DNA of 64,000 nucleotides from Corynebacterium yudongzhengii (GTDB lineage Bacteria > Actinomycetota > Actinomycetes > Mycobacteriales > Mycobacteriaceae): contig NZ_CP026947.1 in NCBI RefSeq assembly GCF_003065405.1, positions 1,922,001-1,986,000 on the forward strand. Direction: 5' to 3'. The notes beneath the pieces are model-generated. The model saw nothing but the letters and a program-made list of their open reading frames with translations, was not told the DNA's origin and ran no database searches. The translations under genes were made by a program, and so were the position numbers. This document shows positions 48,032-57,776 of this stretch, piece by piece (the first letter of the stretch is position 1; every line of letters starts with the position of its first letter).

Positions 48032-49552
48032 ATGACCAGCCCGACCGCTGATACCCGCGAGCTGCTTTCCCGCGCCCTCGAGAACAACCCGGAAGAGGGC
48101 ACCGTTCGCCTGAACCGCGAGATCTTCACCGACGAGGACCTGTTCGAGCTCGAGATGAAGTACATCTTCGAGGGCAACTGGCTGTTCCTCGCCCACGAGT
48201 CCCAGATCCCGAACCCCGGCGACTACTTCACCACCAACATCGGTCGTCAGCCGGTCGTGATCACCCGCTCCAAAAACGGCGAGCTCAACTGCCTGATCAA
48301 CGCGTGTTCCCACCGCGGCGCCATGCTGTGCCGCAAGAAGGTTGATAACCGCACCACCCTGACCTGCCCTTTCCACGGCTGGGTCTTCTCCAACGACGGC
48401 ACCTTCCTCAAGGCCAAGGACCAGGAGGCCGGCAGCTACCCGGAGGCCTTCGACAACGACGGCTCCCACAACCTGCGCCGCGTCCCGAAGTTCGCCTCCT
48501 ACCGCGGCTTCCTCTTCGGCTCCCTCAACGATGACGTGCAGCCGCTCGAGGAATTTTTGGGCGATACCACCGCCATCCTCGACATGCTCATCGACCAGTC
48601 CCCGGAGGGCCTCGAGGTCCTCAAGGGTGCTTCCACCTACACCTACGACGGCAACTGGAAGCTGCAGGCCGAAAATGGTGCCGACGGCTACCACGTCACC
48701 TCGGTGCACTGGAACTACGCCGCCACCACCTCCCGTCGTGGCACCGGCGAATCCAAGAACGAGACCAAGGCCATGTCCGCCGGCTCCTGGGGTGAGAAGG
48801 AAGGCGGCTACTTCTCCTACCCGAACGGCCACCTGATGCTGTGGCAGGAGTGGGGCAACCCGGAGGACCGCCCGGTCTACGACCGCCTGGAGACCCTCAA
48901 GGAGCTGCACGGCGAGGAGCGCGCCAACTTCATGGTCGGTGTCTCCCGTAACCTGTGCCTCTACCCGAACGTCTACATCATGGACCAGTTCTCCACCCAG
49001 ATCCGTCGCTTGGAGCCGGTCGGCGTCGACAAGACCGAGGTGACCATCTACTGCATCGCCCCGAAGGGCGAGTCCGCGGAGAACCGCGCCAACCGTATCC
49101 GCCAGTACGAGGACTTCTTCAACGCCACCGGCATGGCCACCCCGGATGACCTCGAGGAGTTCCGCGCCTGCCAGAAGACCTACCAGGCGACCTCCTTCCC
49201 GTGGAACGACATGACCCGTGGCCTCGGCCACCAGATCGAGGGGCCGAGCGAGCGCGCCAAGGCTCTGGGCATGAACTCCGTGCTCTCCTCCGGTGCCCGC
49301 ACCGAGGACGAGGGCCTGTACCCGATCCAGCACATGTACTGGGAGCAGGTCATGGAGGCCGCGGTCGACGCCGAGGACGCCAACCTGGCCGAGCAGACCA
49401 GCAAGAACGTCCGCAACGACGAGCAGGCCTCTGCCGCCACCGTCGCTTTCGCGAAGGAGAAGGCCGCGGCTAAGGCGGCGTCGTCTAGCAAGTCCTCCGG
49501 CACCTCCGGTGGAGACGGCCGCCGTCGTCGCCGCCGTCGCCGGAAGCAGTAA
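48032..49552 (+). CDS. benA: Benzoate 1,2-dioxygenase, large (alpha) subunit
   Basis: Hydroxylates benzoate to the cis-diol. The 506-residue product has the Rieske ligands C92/H94 (NACSHRGAM) and C112/H115 (TCPFHGWVF), and the mononuclear-iron histidines H221 and H226 ([13 protein letters not shown]). Its last 50 residues are unusual: an Ala/Lys stretch ([20 protein letters not shown]) followed by eight consecutive arginines and KQ. It is first in benABCD. AAGGAAGTG precedes the ATG. Confidence 0.96.
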   Translation: MTSPTADTRELLSRALENNPEEGTVRLNREIFTDEDLFELEMKYIFEGNWLFLAHESQIPNPGDYFTTNIGRQPVVITRSKNGELNCLINACSHRGAMLCRKKVDNRTTLTCPFHGWVFSNDGTFLKAKDQEAGSYPEAFDNDGSHNLRRVPKFASYRGFLFGSLNDDVQPLEEFLGDTTAILDMLIDQSPEGLEVLKGASTYTYDGNWKLQAENGADGYHVTSVHWNYAATTSRRGTGESKNETKAMSAGSWGEKEGGYFSYPNGHLMLWQEWGNPEDRPVYDRLETLKELHGEERANFMVGVSRNLCLYPNVYIMDQFSTQIRRLEPVGVDKTEVTIYCIAPKGESAENRANRIRQYEDFFNATGMATPDDLEEFRACQKTYQATSFPWNDMTRGLGHQIEGPSERAKALGMNSVLSSGARTEDEGLYPIQHMYWEQVMEAAVDAEDANLAEQTSKNVRNDEQASAATVAFAKEKAAAKAASSSKSSGTSGGDGRRRRRRRRKQ

Positions 49553-49613
49553 CCCACCGGCACCTGCACGAGTCCGCCACCGACCCACGCTTTCATCAAG
49601 GAGAACAGCTTTC

Positions 49614-50123
49614 ATGACTTCCGCTTCCGCCGGTAACATCACCCGCGACGAGATCCTCGACTTCCTCTACAAGGAAAACCGCCTTCTCGACGACCGTCAG
49701 TTCGAGGAGTGGCTGGAGTGCTACCACGAGGACGCCGAGTACTGGATGCCGTCCTGGGACGTCGACGACAACCTCACCACCGACCCGCAGTCCGAGATCT
49801 CGCTGATCTACTACCCGAACCGCGCCGGCCTCGAGGACCGCGTGTTCCGCATCCGCACCGAGCGCTCCTCTGCGACCTCGATCCCGGATCCGCGCACCGG
49901 GCATAACCTGACCAACCTCGAGATCCTCGAGCGCCGCGAGGACCAGGTCGACGTCCGCCACAACTGGATCTCGTACTACTTCCGCTACGACATCACCGAC
50001 CACTACTTCGGTACGACCTTCTTGACCCTGGATCTCTCCGGCGATGAGCCGAAGATCCTGAAGAAGAAGATCATCCTGAAGAACGACTACATCCACCACG
50101 TCGTGGACATCTACCAGCTCTAG
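49614..50123 (+). CDS. benB: Benzoate 1,2-dioxygenase, small (beta) subunit
   Basis: The 169-residue product has the ring-hydroxylating beta-subunit fold: FEEWLECYHEDAEYWMPSWD near residue 35, SEISLIYYPNRAGLEDRVFR, and VRHNWISYYFRYDIT. It forms the alpha3beta3 oxygenase with BenA. The start at 49614 follows AAGGAG; longer frames run into the benA tail. A 15-bp hairpin separates it from benC. Confidence 0.94.
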   Translation: MTSASAGNITRDEILDFLYKENRLLDDRQFEEWLECYHEDAEYWMPSWDVDDNLTTDPQSEISLIYYPNRAGLEDRVFRIRTERSSATSIPDPRTGHNLTNLEILERREDQVDVRHNWISYYFRYDITDHYFGTTFLTLDLSGDEPKILKKKIILKNDYIHHVVDIYQL

Positions 50124-50153
50124 GAACCAAGCCTGGTCGACTTTTCCCCTTGC

Positions 50154-50190
50154 CAGAAAGCCGGTCGGCTCCCTACCGACCGGCTTTCTG
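50154..50190 (+). other. 15-bp perfect hairpin between benB and benC
   Basis: CAGAAAGCCGGTCGG (50154-50168) pairs perfectly with CCGACCGGCTTTCTG (50176-50190) around a 7-nt loop. There is no T run after it, so it is not a standard terminator. It may stabilise the benAB mRNA or attenuate benC. Confidence 0.75.
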
Positions 50191-50251
50191 CGGCGAAGGT
50201 CGCAGTTATTACCTATTCGCTTAAAAACTTTTCTTCCCCCGAGGAGTACGC

Positions 50252-51862
50252 ATGTCTCAGCCCCAGGTCACTCTCGCTTTCGAAGACGGCGTGACCCGCA
50301 TGATCACGGTCGAAGAAGACCAGACGATCATCGACGCCGCCTACAAGGCCCGCATCAACATCCCCTTCGACTGCCGTGACGGCGCCTGCGGCACCTGCAA
50401 GGCCTTCTGCGAGACCGGCGAGTACGAGGAAGGCGAGTTCATCGACGAGGCCATGACCGAGGATGAGGCCGACGAGGGCTACATCCTCAACTGCCAGACC
50501 TTCCCGATCTCAGACATGCTGGTCCAGGTCCCGATGACCTCCGCGCAGGCCAAGACCGGCGCCACCACCTTCGCCGGCGAGATCACCGAGCTCGAGCGGC
50601 TGTCCGAGTCCACCGTCAAGCTGGGCGTAAAGCTCGAAAACCGCGAGAACCTGTCCTTCCTGCCGGGGCAGTACATGAACATCGCCCCGCCGAACTCGGA
50701 CTTCCACCGCTCGTACTCCTTCTCGTCGAGTAACAACGACGATCACTGCACCTTCCTGGTGAAGTACACCCCGGGCGGCAAGATGACCCACTACCTCACC
50801 GAGGAAGCGAAGGTCGGCGACAAGCTGAACCTCACCGGACCGATGGGGTCTTTCTTCCTGCGCGACGCCGACAAGCCGATCCTGCTGCTCGCCGGCGGCA
50901 CCGGCCTGGCACCCGTGCTGTCCATCCTGGACAAGCTCGCGGAAAACGGTCACTCGCAGCCGGTCCGCCTGATCTACGGTGCGACCTTCAACCACGACAT
51001 CGTCGAAACTGAGCGCATCGAGGCCCTGGGCGAGAAGCTCGCCGACTTCGACTGGTTCACCGTCGTCTCCAGCGAAGACGAGGAGCACGAGCGCAAGGGG
51101 TATGTCACCGACCACATGGACCCGCAGGAGCACCTGCACGAAGGCGATGCCGAGGTCTACCTCTGTGGCCCGCCGCCGATGGTCGAGGCCGTCCGCGTCT
51201 ACCTCAACGACCTGGACAACCCGCCGTCGAACTTCTACTACGAGAAGTTCACCCCCAACGCCAACGCGGAGTCCGGCGCCGCGACGGGATCCGGCTCGGG
51301 TACCGACGCCGCCCCGAAGGAGGAAGAGGTCACGGTCACCCACTCCTCGGACGAGAAGTCGAAGTCGATGTCCGTCTCCTACGGCGACCGCGAGTCCGGC
51401 GAGATCCACCTGGCGAAGACCGAGTCCGAGGTCATCTTCGAGGCTCTGCGCGCCCTCGAGATCGGCGTCGCCCGCCTGCTGATCAACCAGCTGGACGACG
51501 AGGACCTCGACAAGCTCCAGCAACTCGCCGAAAAGGCCAACAAGTACATCCATAACGACGAGTTCGCGGATGTCACCCGCTTCATCGACGCGAACAACGA
51601 CTTCCACGAGTACCTGTTCGACCGTTCCGGCAACCCGTCGATGCAGCAGGCCTATGCTGGTCTGCGTAACGTCGAGATCATGCAGGAGCAGCTCGAGGAC
51701 GGTTTCCAGGTCCAGCCGGGCCTGGCCCAGGACCACCTCGACTTCGTGCAGGCTTTGAAGGGTAAGGACATCGAGGCCGTCAAGGAGGTCGTCTCGCGCC
51801 ACAGCGCGAAGGCCGTCGGCACGATGAACACCGCGATCGAGAAGAAGGCACAGATCCACTAG
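50252..51862 (+). CDS. benC: Benzoate dioxygenase reductase fused to an FCD-like domain
   Basis: Transfers electrons from NADH to BenAB. The 536-residue product has a [2Fe-2S] ferredoxin domain with C41, C46, C49 and C81, an FAD domain (FHRSYSFSSSN at about 151) and an NAD domain (LLLAGGTGLAPVLS, YLCGPPPMVEAV). Ordinary BenC would end near residue 335. Here a Ser/Gly/Glu linker leads to an all-helical domain at about 393-530 that resembles the FCD ligand domain of GntR/FadR regulators (EALRALEIGVARLL, NDFHEYLFDRSGNPSM, QDHLDFVQALKGKDIEA, VVSRHS). No DNA-binding domain is present. The reading frame is uninterrupted. Confidence 0.92.
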   Translation: MSQPQVTLAFEDGVTRMITVEEDQTIIDAAYKARINIPFDCRDGACGTCKAFCETGEYEEGEFIDEAMTEDEADEGYILNCQTFPISDMLVQVPMTSAQAKTGATTFAGEITELERLSESTVKLGVKLENRENLSFLPGQYMNIAPPNSDFHRSYSFSSSNNDDHCTFLVKYTPGGKMTHYLTEEAKVGDKLNLTGPMGSFFLRDADKPILLLAGGTGLAPVLSILDKLAENGHSQPVRLIYGATFNHDIVETERIEALGEKLADFDWFTVVSSEDEEHERKGYVTDHMDPQEHLHEGDAEVYLCGPPPMVEAVRVYLNDLDNPPSNFYYEKFTPNANAESGAATGSGSGTDAAPKEEEVTVTHSSDEKSKSMSVSYGDRESGEIHLAKTESEVIFEALRALEIGVARLLINQLDDEDLDKLQQLAEKANKYIHNDEFADVTRFIDANNDFHEYLFDRSGNPSMQQAYAGLRNVEIMQEQLEDGFQVQPGLAQDHLDFVQALKGKDIEAVKEVVSRHSAKAVGTMNTAIEKKAQIH

Positions 51863-51864
51863 TC

Positions 51865-52728
51865 ATGTCCACCGAGAAGAACAACGCCCACGGTTCCATG
51901 CCCGAAGGCCAGGGTGTGGATCTCAGCAAACCGCCGGCCGTGTACACGCCCGACCGCTTCCAGGGTCAGCGCGTGCTCATCACGGGTGCTGCCCAAGGCA
52001 TCGGCCTGGCGGTGGCCCACCGCATCGCCTATGAGAACGGCTCCGTGTTCTTGGTCGACCGCGCGGACCTCGTCTACGAGGTCGCCGGCGAGCTCGAGAA
52101 AGCCGGCGACGGCACCATCTCCTCCGCCACCGCCGATCTGGAGATCTGGGCCGGCGCTGAGGAGATGATGGACCAGGCGGTCTCCGCGCTCGGGGGTATC
52201 GACGTCGCCATCAACGTCGTCGGCGGCACCATCTGGGCCAAGCCCTTCGAGCACTACACCCCGGAGGAGATCGAGAAGGAGGTCAACCGCTCACTGTACA
52301 CCACCTTGTGGTCGGTGCGCGCGGAGCTGCCGCATCTCGTCGACCAGGGTGGCGGCACCATCGTCAACGTCTCCTCGGTGGCGACCCGCGGCACCAACCG
52401 GGTGCCTTATGCGGCCTCCAAGGGCGGTGTCAACGCCCTGACCAGTGCCTTGGCCCTGGAGGCGGCGCCGAAGAACGTCCGCGTCGTCGCCACGGCCCCG
52501 GGCGGCACCCTCGCCCCGGAGCGTGCCATCAAGCGCGGCCCCGGCCCCGAGGGCGAGCAGGCCAAGCAGTGGTACCAGGAGATCGTCGACCAGACCGTCG
52601 ATTCCTCCCTGTTCAAGCGCTATGGCACCCTCGACGAGCAGGCCGCCCCGATCGTCTTCCTGGCCTCGAAGGAGGCCAGCTACATCACCGGTTCGGTGCT
52701 GCCGGTCGCCGGCGGCGACCAGGGATAG
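51865..52728 (+). CDS. benD: Benzoate cis-diol dehydrogenase
   Basis: Short-chain dehydrogenase oxidising and decarboxylating the 1,2-dihydroxy-cyclohexadiene carboxylate to catechol. The 287-residue product has the NAD motif VLITGAAQGIGLAVAHRIAY, NVVGGTIWA, the catalytic Ser in VNVSSVATRG and the Tyr/Lys pair PYAASKGGVNALTSAL. It has a 30-residue N-terminal extension before the core compared with minimal SDRs. It starts 2 nt after benC. Confidence 0.94.
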   Translation: MSTEKNNAHGSMPEGQGVDLSKPPAVYTPDRFQGQRVLITGAAQGIGLAVAHRIAYENGSVFLVDRADLVYEVAGELEKAGDGTISSATADLEIWAGAEEMMDQAVSALGGIDVAINVVGGTIWAKPFEHYTPEEIEKEVNRSLYTTLWSVRAELPHLVDQGGGTIVNVSSVATRGTNRVPYAASKGGVNALTSALALEAAPKNVRVVATAPGGTLAPERAIKRGPGPEGEQAKQWYQEIVDQTVDSSLFKRYGTLDEQAAPIVFLASKEASYITGSVLPVAGGDQG

Positions 52729-52734
52729 ACTGCC

Positions 52735-55410
52735 ATGACCGCGACCTTCTCGACGAGCCCGCGCCTGGCCACCCAGGCCACGATGCAGCTGCTTACCGAA
52801 ACCGTGACGGACATCGAACCGGGCCACGGTGGGCTCATCGTCGTCACGGGCCCGCACGGTTCGGGCAAAACCGAGCTGGTGGACGAGCTCGTACGCTCCT
52901 TGCCCGGCTGGTCGGCCGTGCGCGTCGCGGCACTGTCGTGGCGTGCCGAGGACGAGGGCAACGTCGTGCGCGCTCTGCTCGATCGGGCGGGTTCTGCGGA
53001 ACACACGCTTCTCGACGCGTTCGACTCCCCCTCGAGCAGCGTCGCCTTAGTGGTTGATGACGCGCACTGGACGGATGAGACCTCTCTGCAGGAACTCGTC
53101 GAGGCCACCCGGTATGTGCGCGAGGGCCGCATCGCGGTGATCATCACCGCGTTGGACAACGAGGACGGCGTCGGACAGCCGTCGATGACGCAGCTACGCG
53201 AGATGAGCGACATTGACATCGGCATCCCTCCGTACACGCTCGACGACGTCCGCGCCTTCGCCCTCGCCCACGCCGGGGCCCACCTCTCCCCCTCCGTGGC
53301 CGCGGACCTGCGCTCCCTCACCGGCGGGCTGCCCGGCAGAATCCGCGAGGTCTTAGACGCCGCGCCGAATGACATCTGGGGTTCGCAAAACGTGCGCATC
53401 CCCATCCCGCGGCCCTGGCACGCGGCGTTGCAGCGCCGTCTCAACCGGGTCAACGAAAAGCAGGTTTATCGTATCCTTACCGCCGCCGCGATCATGCCGG
53501 ATCCGGGCACGGCGCTACCGGACCTGCTGCTCACGCTCACCGGCGACGACCGCGCCGCGCTCACCGCCGCCTTCGACGCCGGCATCTTCGAGTCGCTCAC
53601 CCAGGCGGGCCAGAAGGTCATCAGCTTCCGGCACGCCACCGACCGGGCGGTGATCCGCTCGCAGACCTCCCCCGCGGAGGCCGCCCGCCTCCACCGGGAA
53701 GCGGCACGCTACTACCACGACAACCACGACCCCGATCGGGCGCTCGTCCACGAAGCCCTCGGTTCGGAGGGCACGGACGATGACATCTCGGACGCCGTCG
53801 CCAAGCGCGCGGACACCCTCGCCCAGGCCGGGCGGTGGCGCTCAGCTGCCGACGCCTACGGGCTCGCCTCGCAGACCGCCAACGGCCCCGACCGCGTCCT
53901 CGAACGCCACCTCTCGCGCGTCGAGGCGCTGATCTCCGCCTCCGACATCCCGCAGGCCCAGCAACACGCCGGCACCATCGGGCACATGACCGGCGACGCT
54001 CGCCTGTACTCGATGCGCGGCTACCTCGCGCTCCACGAGGGCCGGCGTTCCGAGGCCGTCGGGCTCATCGACCTCGCGTGGCGCACCCTCGATGAGCAGA
54101 ACAACACCGACCCGAACCTGCGTACCCTCGTCGCCTCCCGCCAAGTGCTGCTCGCTTTGTCCGAGTGGCAGCCGGAGCGGCTGGTGTCCTGGGCCGCGAC
54201 GACGGAGAAGTGGGCTATCCCGGACTCTCCCGCCGCGATCGAGGCGCAGTACATCTCGATGATCGGCAAGGCCGCCACCACCGGCAAGCTGCCCGAGGAC
54301 CAGCCCTTCCCCGGCGAGACCCCGGTGCTGGCGCTGCGCCGCGATATGGCCGCCGGCTGGCTCAACCTCGTCCACGACGACCCAATCGCCGCCCGCCAGC
54401 GCTTGAGCCGCTCTGTCGACATCGACGGCGCGGAAGGCTCCGAGCGCATCCGACTCTGGATGGATGGGTGGCTCGCGCGCACCCACTTCGTCTTGGGCGA
54501 GTTCACGGAGGCGCAGCGCGTCGTCGAGCGCGGCCTCATGCGTGCCGAACGCTACGGCGTGCGCTTCTTGGAGCCGCTGCTGCTGTGGACCGGCTCGCAG
54601 GTCGCGTCCTTCCGCGGCGAGCGAGACCTCGCACGCTCTTATGCCAACAGGCTGAGTTTGAGCCACGACTCCTTCATGATCCAGCGCATCCCCTCGGGCA
54701 TGTGCCGGCTGCTGGTCTCGGGCATCGAAGGCGACCAGGCCGGCGTCATGCGCGCCGGCCGGGCACTGACGAAGCTGGCGGAGACCCACGACATCGGGCA
54801 TCCCGGCTACTGGGTGTGGGAGGACGTCTGGGCGCCGCAGCTCATCGCGGCCGGCGAGATCGACGAAGCCGACGAGATCACCTCCCGCGCCCTCGAGCGT
54901 GCGGAGGGCTCCGGCATCGAGTCGATGATCGCGCGCCTCGGAGTGCCAAAGGCCAGCATCCTCATCCAGAAGGGTGACATCGACACCGGGCTGAAACACT
55001 TCGAGGAATCAATCGAGCAGATCGAATCGCTGCCGGTTCCGGCGTATCAGTCGCGCGTGCTCTACGAGTACGGCCGTGTGCTGCGGCGCCTGGGGCGGCG
55101 CCGGCGTGCCGACGAAGCGTTCGTCCGCGCCGGCGAGGTCTTCGAGTCGATGGGGGCGGCGGAGTTTGTCAAGCGGTGTAACCGGGAGCGTCGGGCCGGC
55201 GGCCTGGGGACGCGGACCTCGCGGGCCGGCGGGCTGACGCCGCAGGAGGAGGAGATCGCGAAGCTGGTCGCCGGCGGTGCGACGAACCGGGAGGTCGCCA
55301 CCGAGTTGTTCTTGTCGTCGAAGACGGTGGAATACCACCTCACGCGCGTCTACCGGAAGCTCGGCGTGCGCACGCGCAACGAGTTGCCCGGGGTGCTCTC
55401 CGAGTTCTGA
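52735..55410 (+). CDS. benR: LuxR/LAL-type regulator of ben genes
   Basis: The 891-residue product has an intact N-terminal Walker A, GPHGSGKTELVDE (residues 39-51), and Walker B, VALVVDDAHW (about 103-112). A TPR-like middle region and a C-terminal LuxR helix-turn-helix follow (LTPQEEEIAKLVAGGATNRE, TVEYHLTRVYRKLGVRT). It follows benD by 6 nt in the same operon, as in C. glutamicum. It is a paralog of PcaO at 26293. It likely activates ben, and perhaps cat, genes in response to benzoate. Confidence 0.88.
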   Translation: MTATFSTSPRLATQATMQLLTETVTDIEPGHGGLIVVTGPHGSGKTELVDELVRSLPGWSAVRVAALSWRAEDEGNVVRALLDRAGSAEHTLLDAFDSPSSSVALVVDDAHWTDETSLQELVEATRYVREGRIAVIITALDNEDGVGQPSMTQLREMSDIDIGIPPYTLDDVRAFALAHAGAHLSPSVAADLRSLTGGLPGRIREVLDAAPNDIWGSQNVRIPIPRPWHAALQRRLNRVNEKQVYRILTAAAIMPDPGTALPDLLLTLTGDDRAALTAAFDAGIFESLTQAGQKVISFRHATDRAVIRSQTSPAEAARLHREAARYYHDNHDPDRALVHEALGSEGTDDDISDAVAKRADTLAQAGRWRSAADAYGLASQTANGPDRVLERHLSRVEALISASDIPQAQQHAGTIGHMTGDARLYSMRGYLALHEGRRSEAVGLIDLAWRTLDEQNNTDPNLRTLVASRQVLLALSEWQPERLVSWAATTEKWAIPDSPAAIEAQYISMIGKAATTGKLPEDQPFPGETPVLALRRDMAAGWLNLVHDDPIAARQRLSRSVDIDGAEGSERIRLWMDGWLARTHFVLGEFTEAQRVVERGLMRAERYGVRFLEPLLLWTGSQVASFRGERDLARSYANRLSLSHDSFMIQRIPSGMCRLLVSGIEGDQAGVMRAGRALTKLAETHDIGHPGYWVWEDVWAPQLIAAGEIDEADEITSRALERAEGSGIESMIARLGVPKASILIQKGDIDTGLKHFEESIEQIESLPVPAYQSRVLYEYGRVLRRLGRRRRADEAFVRAGEVFESMGAAEFVKRCNRERRAGGLGTRTSRAGGLTPQEEEIAKLVAGGATNREVATELFLSSKTVEYHLTRVYRKLGVRTRNELPGVLSEF

Positions 55411-55423
55411 CCTCGAGGGCATG

Positions 55424-55450
55424 AAAAAAGGGGCCCCGCAGGGCCCCTTT
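55424..55450 (-). terminator. Terminator between benR and clpP2
   Basis: AAAGGGGCCC (55427-55436) pairs with GGGCCCCTTT (55441-55450) around a 4-nt loop. On the minus strand the stem is followed by TTTTTT, so it mainly ends the clpP1-clpP2 transcript. It may also act on benR. Confidence 0.85.
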
Positions 55451-55468
55451 CAGGTGCGACTGTCCGCT

Positions 55469-56092
55469 TTAGCTGTTGAGCTTGCGGTAGTCGAAGATTT
55501 GGTCGACGATGCCGTACTCGACAGCCTCCTCGGCGGTGAGGATCTTGTCACGGTCGGTGTCCTCGCGGATTTGCTCCGGCGTCTTACCGGTGTGGCGTGC
55601 CAGCGTTTCTTCCATCTGCTTACGCATGCGCTCGATCTCGGCGGCCTGGATCTCCAGGTCCGAAACCTGGCCCTGGGTGCCCTGGGTAGCGGGCTGGTGG
55701 ATGAGCACGCGCGAGTTCGGCAGCAGGGCGCGCTTGCCCTTGCCTCCGGCGGCGAGGATGACGGCGGCAGCCGAGGCGGCCTGGCCCAGGCAGACGGTGG
55801 CGACGTCGGGACGCACGTACTGCATGGTGTCGTAGATCGCCATCAGGGCGGTAAACGAGCCGCCCGGCGAGTTGATGTACATGGTGATGTCCCGGTCCGG
55901 GTCCTGAGACTCGAGGACCAAAAGCTGGGCCATGATGTCATTGGCCGAGGTGTCATCCACCTGGGTGCCCAGGAAGATGATGCGCTCCTCGAACAGCTTG
56001 GAGTACGGGTTGGTCTCCTTCGTGCCGTACGAGGACTGCTCGATGAACGAGGGCAGGACGTAGCGGGACTGCGGCATGTGTGCGTTATTCAT
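55469..56092 (-). CDS. clpP2: ATP-dependent Clp protease proteolytic subunit 2
   Basis: Serine peptidase of the Clp complex. The 207-residue product has the catalytic Ser in [12 protein letters not shown] and His in [11 protein letters not shown], with Asp in the [20 protein letters not shown] region. AAAGGAG precedes the ATG at 56092. It follows clpP1 by 26 nt; the two form the usual actinobacterial hetero-complex. Confidence 0.95.
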   Translation of the reverse strand: MNNAHMPQSRYVLPSFIEQSSYGTKETNPYSKLFEERIIFLGTQVDDTSANDIMAQLLVLESQDPDRDITMYINSPGGSFTALMAIYDTMQYVRPDVATVCLGQAASAAAVILAAGGKGKRALLPNSRVLIHQPATQGTQGQVSDLEIQAAEIERMRKQMEETLARHTGKTPEQIREDTDRDKILTAEEAVEYGIVDQIFDYRKLNS

Positions 56093-56118
56093 AATGGCTC
56101 CTTTAATCTCCTTGTCCC

Positions 56119-56718
56119 CTAGTTGCTGATCTCGCCCTGAGCGTTGGTGATGACGTGGTCGACGATGCCGTACTCCTTGGCCTCCTGCGCGGTGAACCAA
56201 CGGTCACGGTCGGAGTCCTTGGTGATCTGCTCGAAGGTCTGGCCGGTGTGCTCCGCGATCAGGCGCGCCATCTCGCGCTTGGTCTGGGCGAACTGCTCGG
56301 CCTGGATGGAGATGTCCGCGGCGGTGCCGCCGATGCCAGCCGACGGCTGGTGCATCATAATGCGGGAGTGCGGCAGAGCGAAGCGCTTGCCCTTCGTTCC
56401 TCCGGAGAGCAGGAACTGGCCCATGGAAGCGGCCAGGCCCATGCCGTAGGTGGCGACGTCGCACGGGGAGTACTTCATCGTGTCGTAGATGGCCATGCCG
56501 GCGGTGACGGAGCCGCCCGGGGAGTTGATGTACAGCGAGATGTCCCGGTGCGGGTCCTCGGCCGAAAGCAGAAGGATCTGCGCGCACAACTTGTTGGCGA
56601 TGTCATCGTCCACCTGCTGGCCCAGGAAGACGATGCGCTCGCGCAGCAGGCGCTCGTACACCGAGTCACCCAGGTTCATACCGGATGCCGGCGCGGTCAT
56701 CTGCAGCTTGTCAGTCAT
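56119..56718 (-). CDS. clpP1: ATP-dependent Clp protease proteolytic subunit 1
   Basis: The 199-residue product has the catalytic Ser in [13 protein letters not shown], His in [12 protein letters not shown] and Asp in [15 protein letters not shown]. It is the first gene of clpP1-clpP2. The more than 1.1 kb upstream is gene-free and rich in palindromes (see 57067-57407), so its promoter and control sites probably lie in the first few hundred bases there. Confidence 0.95.
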   Translation of the reverse strand: MTDKLQMTAPASGMNLGDSVYERLLRERIVFLGQQVDDDIANKLCAQILLLSAEDPHRDISLYINSPGGSVTAGMAIYDTMKYSPCDVATYGMGLAASMGQFLLSGGTKGKRFALPHSRIMMHQPSAGIGGTAADISIQAEQFAQTKREMARLIAEHTGQTFEQITKDSDRDRWFTAQEAKEYGIVDHVITNAQGEISN

Positions 56719-57066
56719 GGAAGTGGGTACTCCTGATATTCGTCTCTGATTCTTCTCTAACGCACAACCCTACTAGCGAGCGCTTTCATTCCGCCGCTCT
56801 GTTCGCTGTCAGCGTTGGGGTGCGGGTGGGTTCGGCCGTCGGATTTGTCAGATGCGGTTTGGTAGAAGCGCTTCTCTGGCAAGACGGTTGCGACGGTTTC
56901 CGGGCAGTTGATAGCAGCCATCCGGTCCTGTCCGCCACGGCGCAGGCCTCGGCGGCGCAGACCCCCAACGCTTAGCAGGCAACGAGCGCGGCGGCACAAA
57001 TGCTCGCCGCATGACGCACGCGGCAGTGAAAGCGGCCGCAAGCGCCAGCCAAGCCAACCGACGGAG

Positions 57067-57199
57067 GTTTTACGCACGTGTGTAAAACCTAGAGGTCTAA
57101 AGTGACGATGCGTATCGTCTGCCTATGAGTTCGGCGGGATTCATCGATTTCCGATTACGCACGTGCGTAAAACCCAATCCGCACTATGCCGCGGCATAG
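57067..57199. repeat. Palindromic element, copy 1
   Basis: It opens with GTTTTACGCACGTGTGTAAA (57067-57088 is palindromic at 20 of 22), contains the perfect palindrome TTACGCACGTGCGTAA at 57155-57170, and ends with a second perfect palindrome CTATGCCGCGGCATAG at 57184-57199. It aligns along its length with copy 2. Confidence 0.85.
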
Positions 57200-57275
57200 A
57201 AAGCCTGGTGGTCGACTCCGGGATCATTGGGGCGGCCACGGTCTGCGAGAGCGAAGACTCCAAGCGAGAGCCCCA

Positions 57276-57407
57276 TTTTTACGCATGTGAACAAAAACCA
57301 GAGACCCAAGGCCACAATACATCTCGTGTACCTATGAATTCCCCGGAATTCATCGATTCCCGATTACGCACGTGCGTAAACCCAGTCCGCACTATGCGGC
57401 GGCATAG
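57276..57407. repeat. Palindromic element, copy 2
   Basis: A direct, diverged copy of 57067-57199, about 209 nt downstream. It has a degenerate first palindrome (TTTTACGCATGTGAACAAAA), the perfect TTACGCACGTGCGTAA at 57364-57379, and CTATGCGGCGGCATAG (one mismatch) at its end. The last 78 bases match copy 1 nearly throughout. Confidence 0.85.
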
Positions 57408-57776
57408 TCGCATAGGTAGGTTTCGTTTCTTCACCTCTGCCAGTAGACCAAGGCGTCGGTCCAGAAATCCTTTTCGGACTGATCGCCGAGGCGTGAAGAA
57501 CACTCCGGTAAGAAGATTCCGGCAAGAGAGACTCCGCGGTGCCGTACAGCGTGGAATCAGGCGTGTCGCTGTGCTCTCTGTGCGACCGAAAAGAAGAATG
57601 ACTTTCCGTATTACTGACGTAGCAAATGCCGAACTACAGGGCCTCCACATCAGAGATGCGTCGGAGCTAGGGTGCTACCAGGTTGTCGGAAACCTACTAC
57701 CAACTACGCGGACAGGCACTAGCATCTACCCCGAATCGGCAGGATTAACGGAAAAGCAGCGGATGGGAGCCGCATC

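Noticed and set aside
50154..50190. Rho-independent terminator between benB and benC
   Set aside because: The stem is strong but no T run follows, and benC is needed with benAB; listed as a hairpin instead.
56757..57077. Open frame of 106 codons directly upstream of clpP1 on the minus strand
   Set aside because: No homology is apparent, its composition is that of random GC-rich antisense, and it starts inside the palindrome at 57067.
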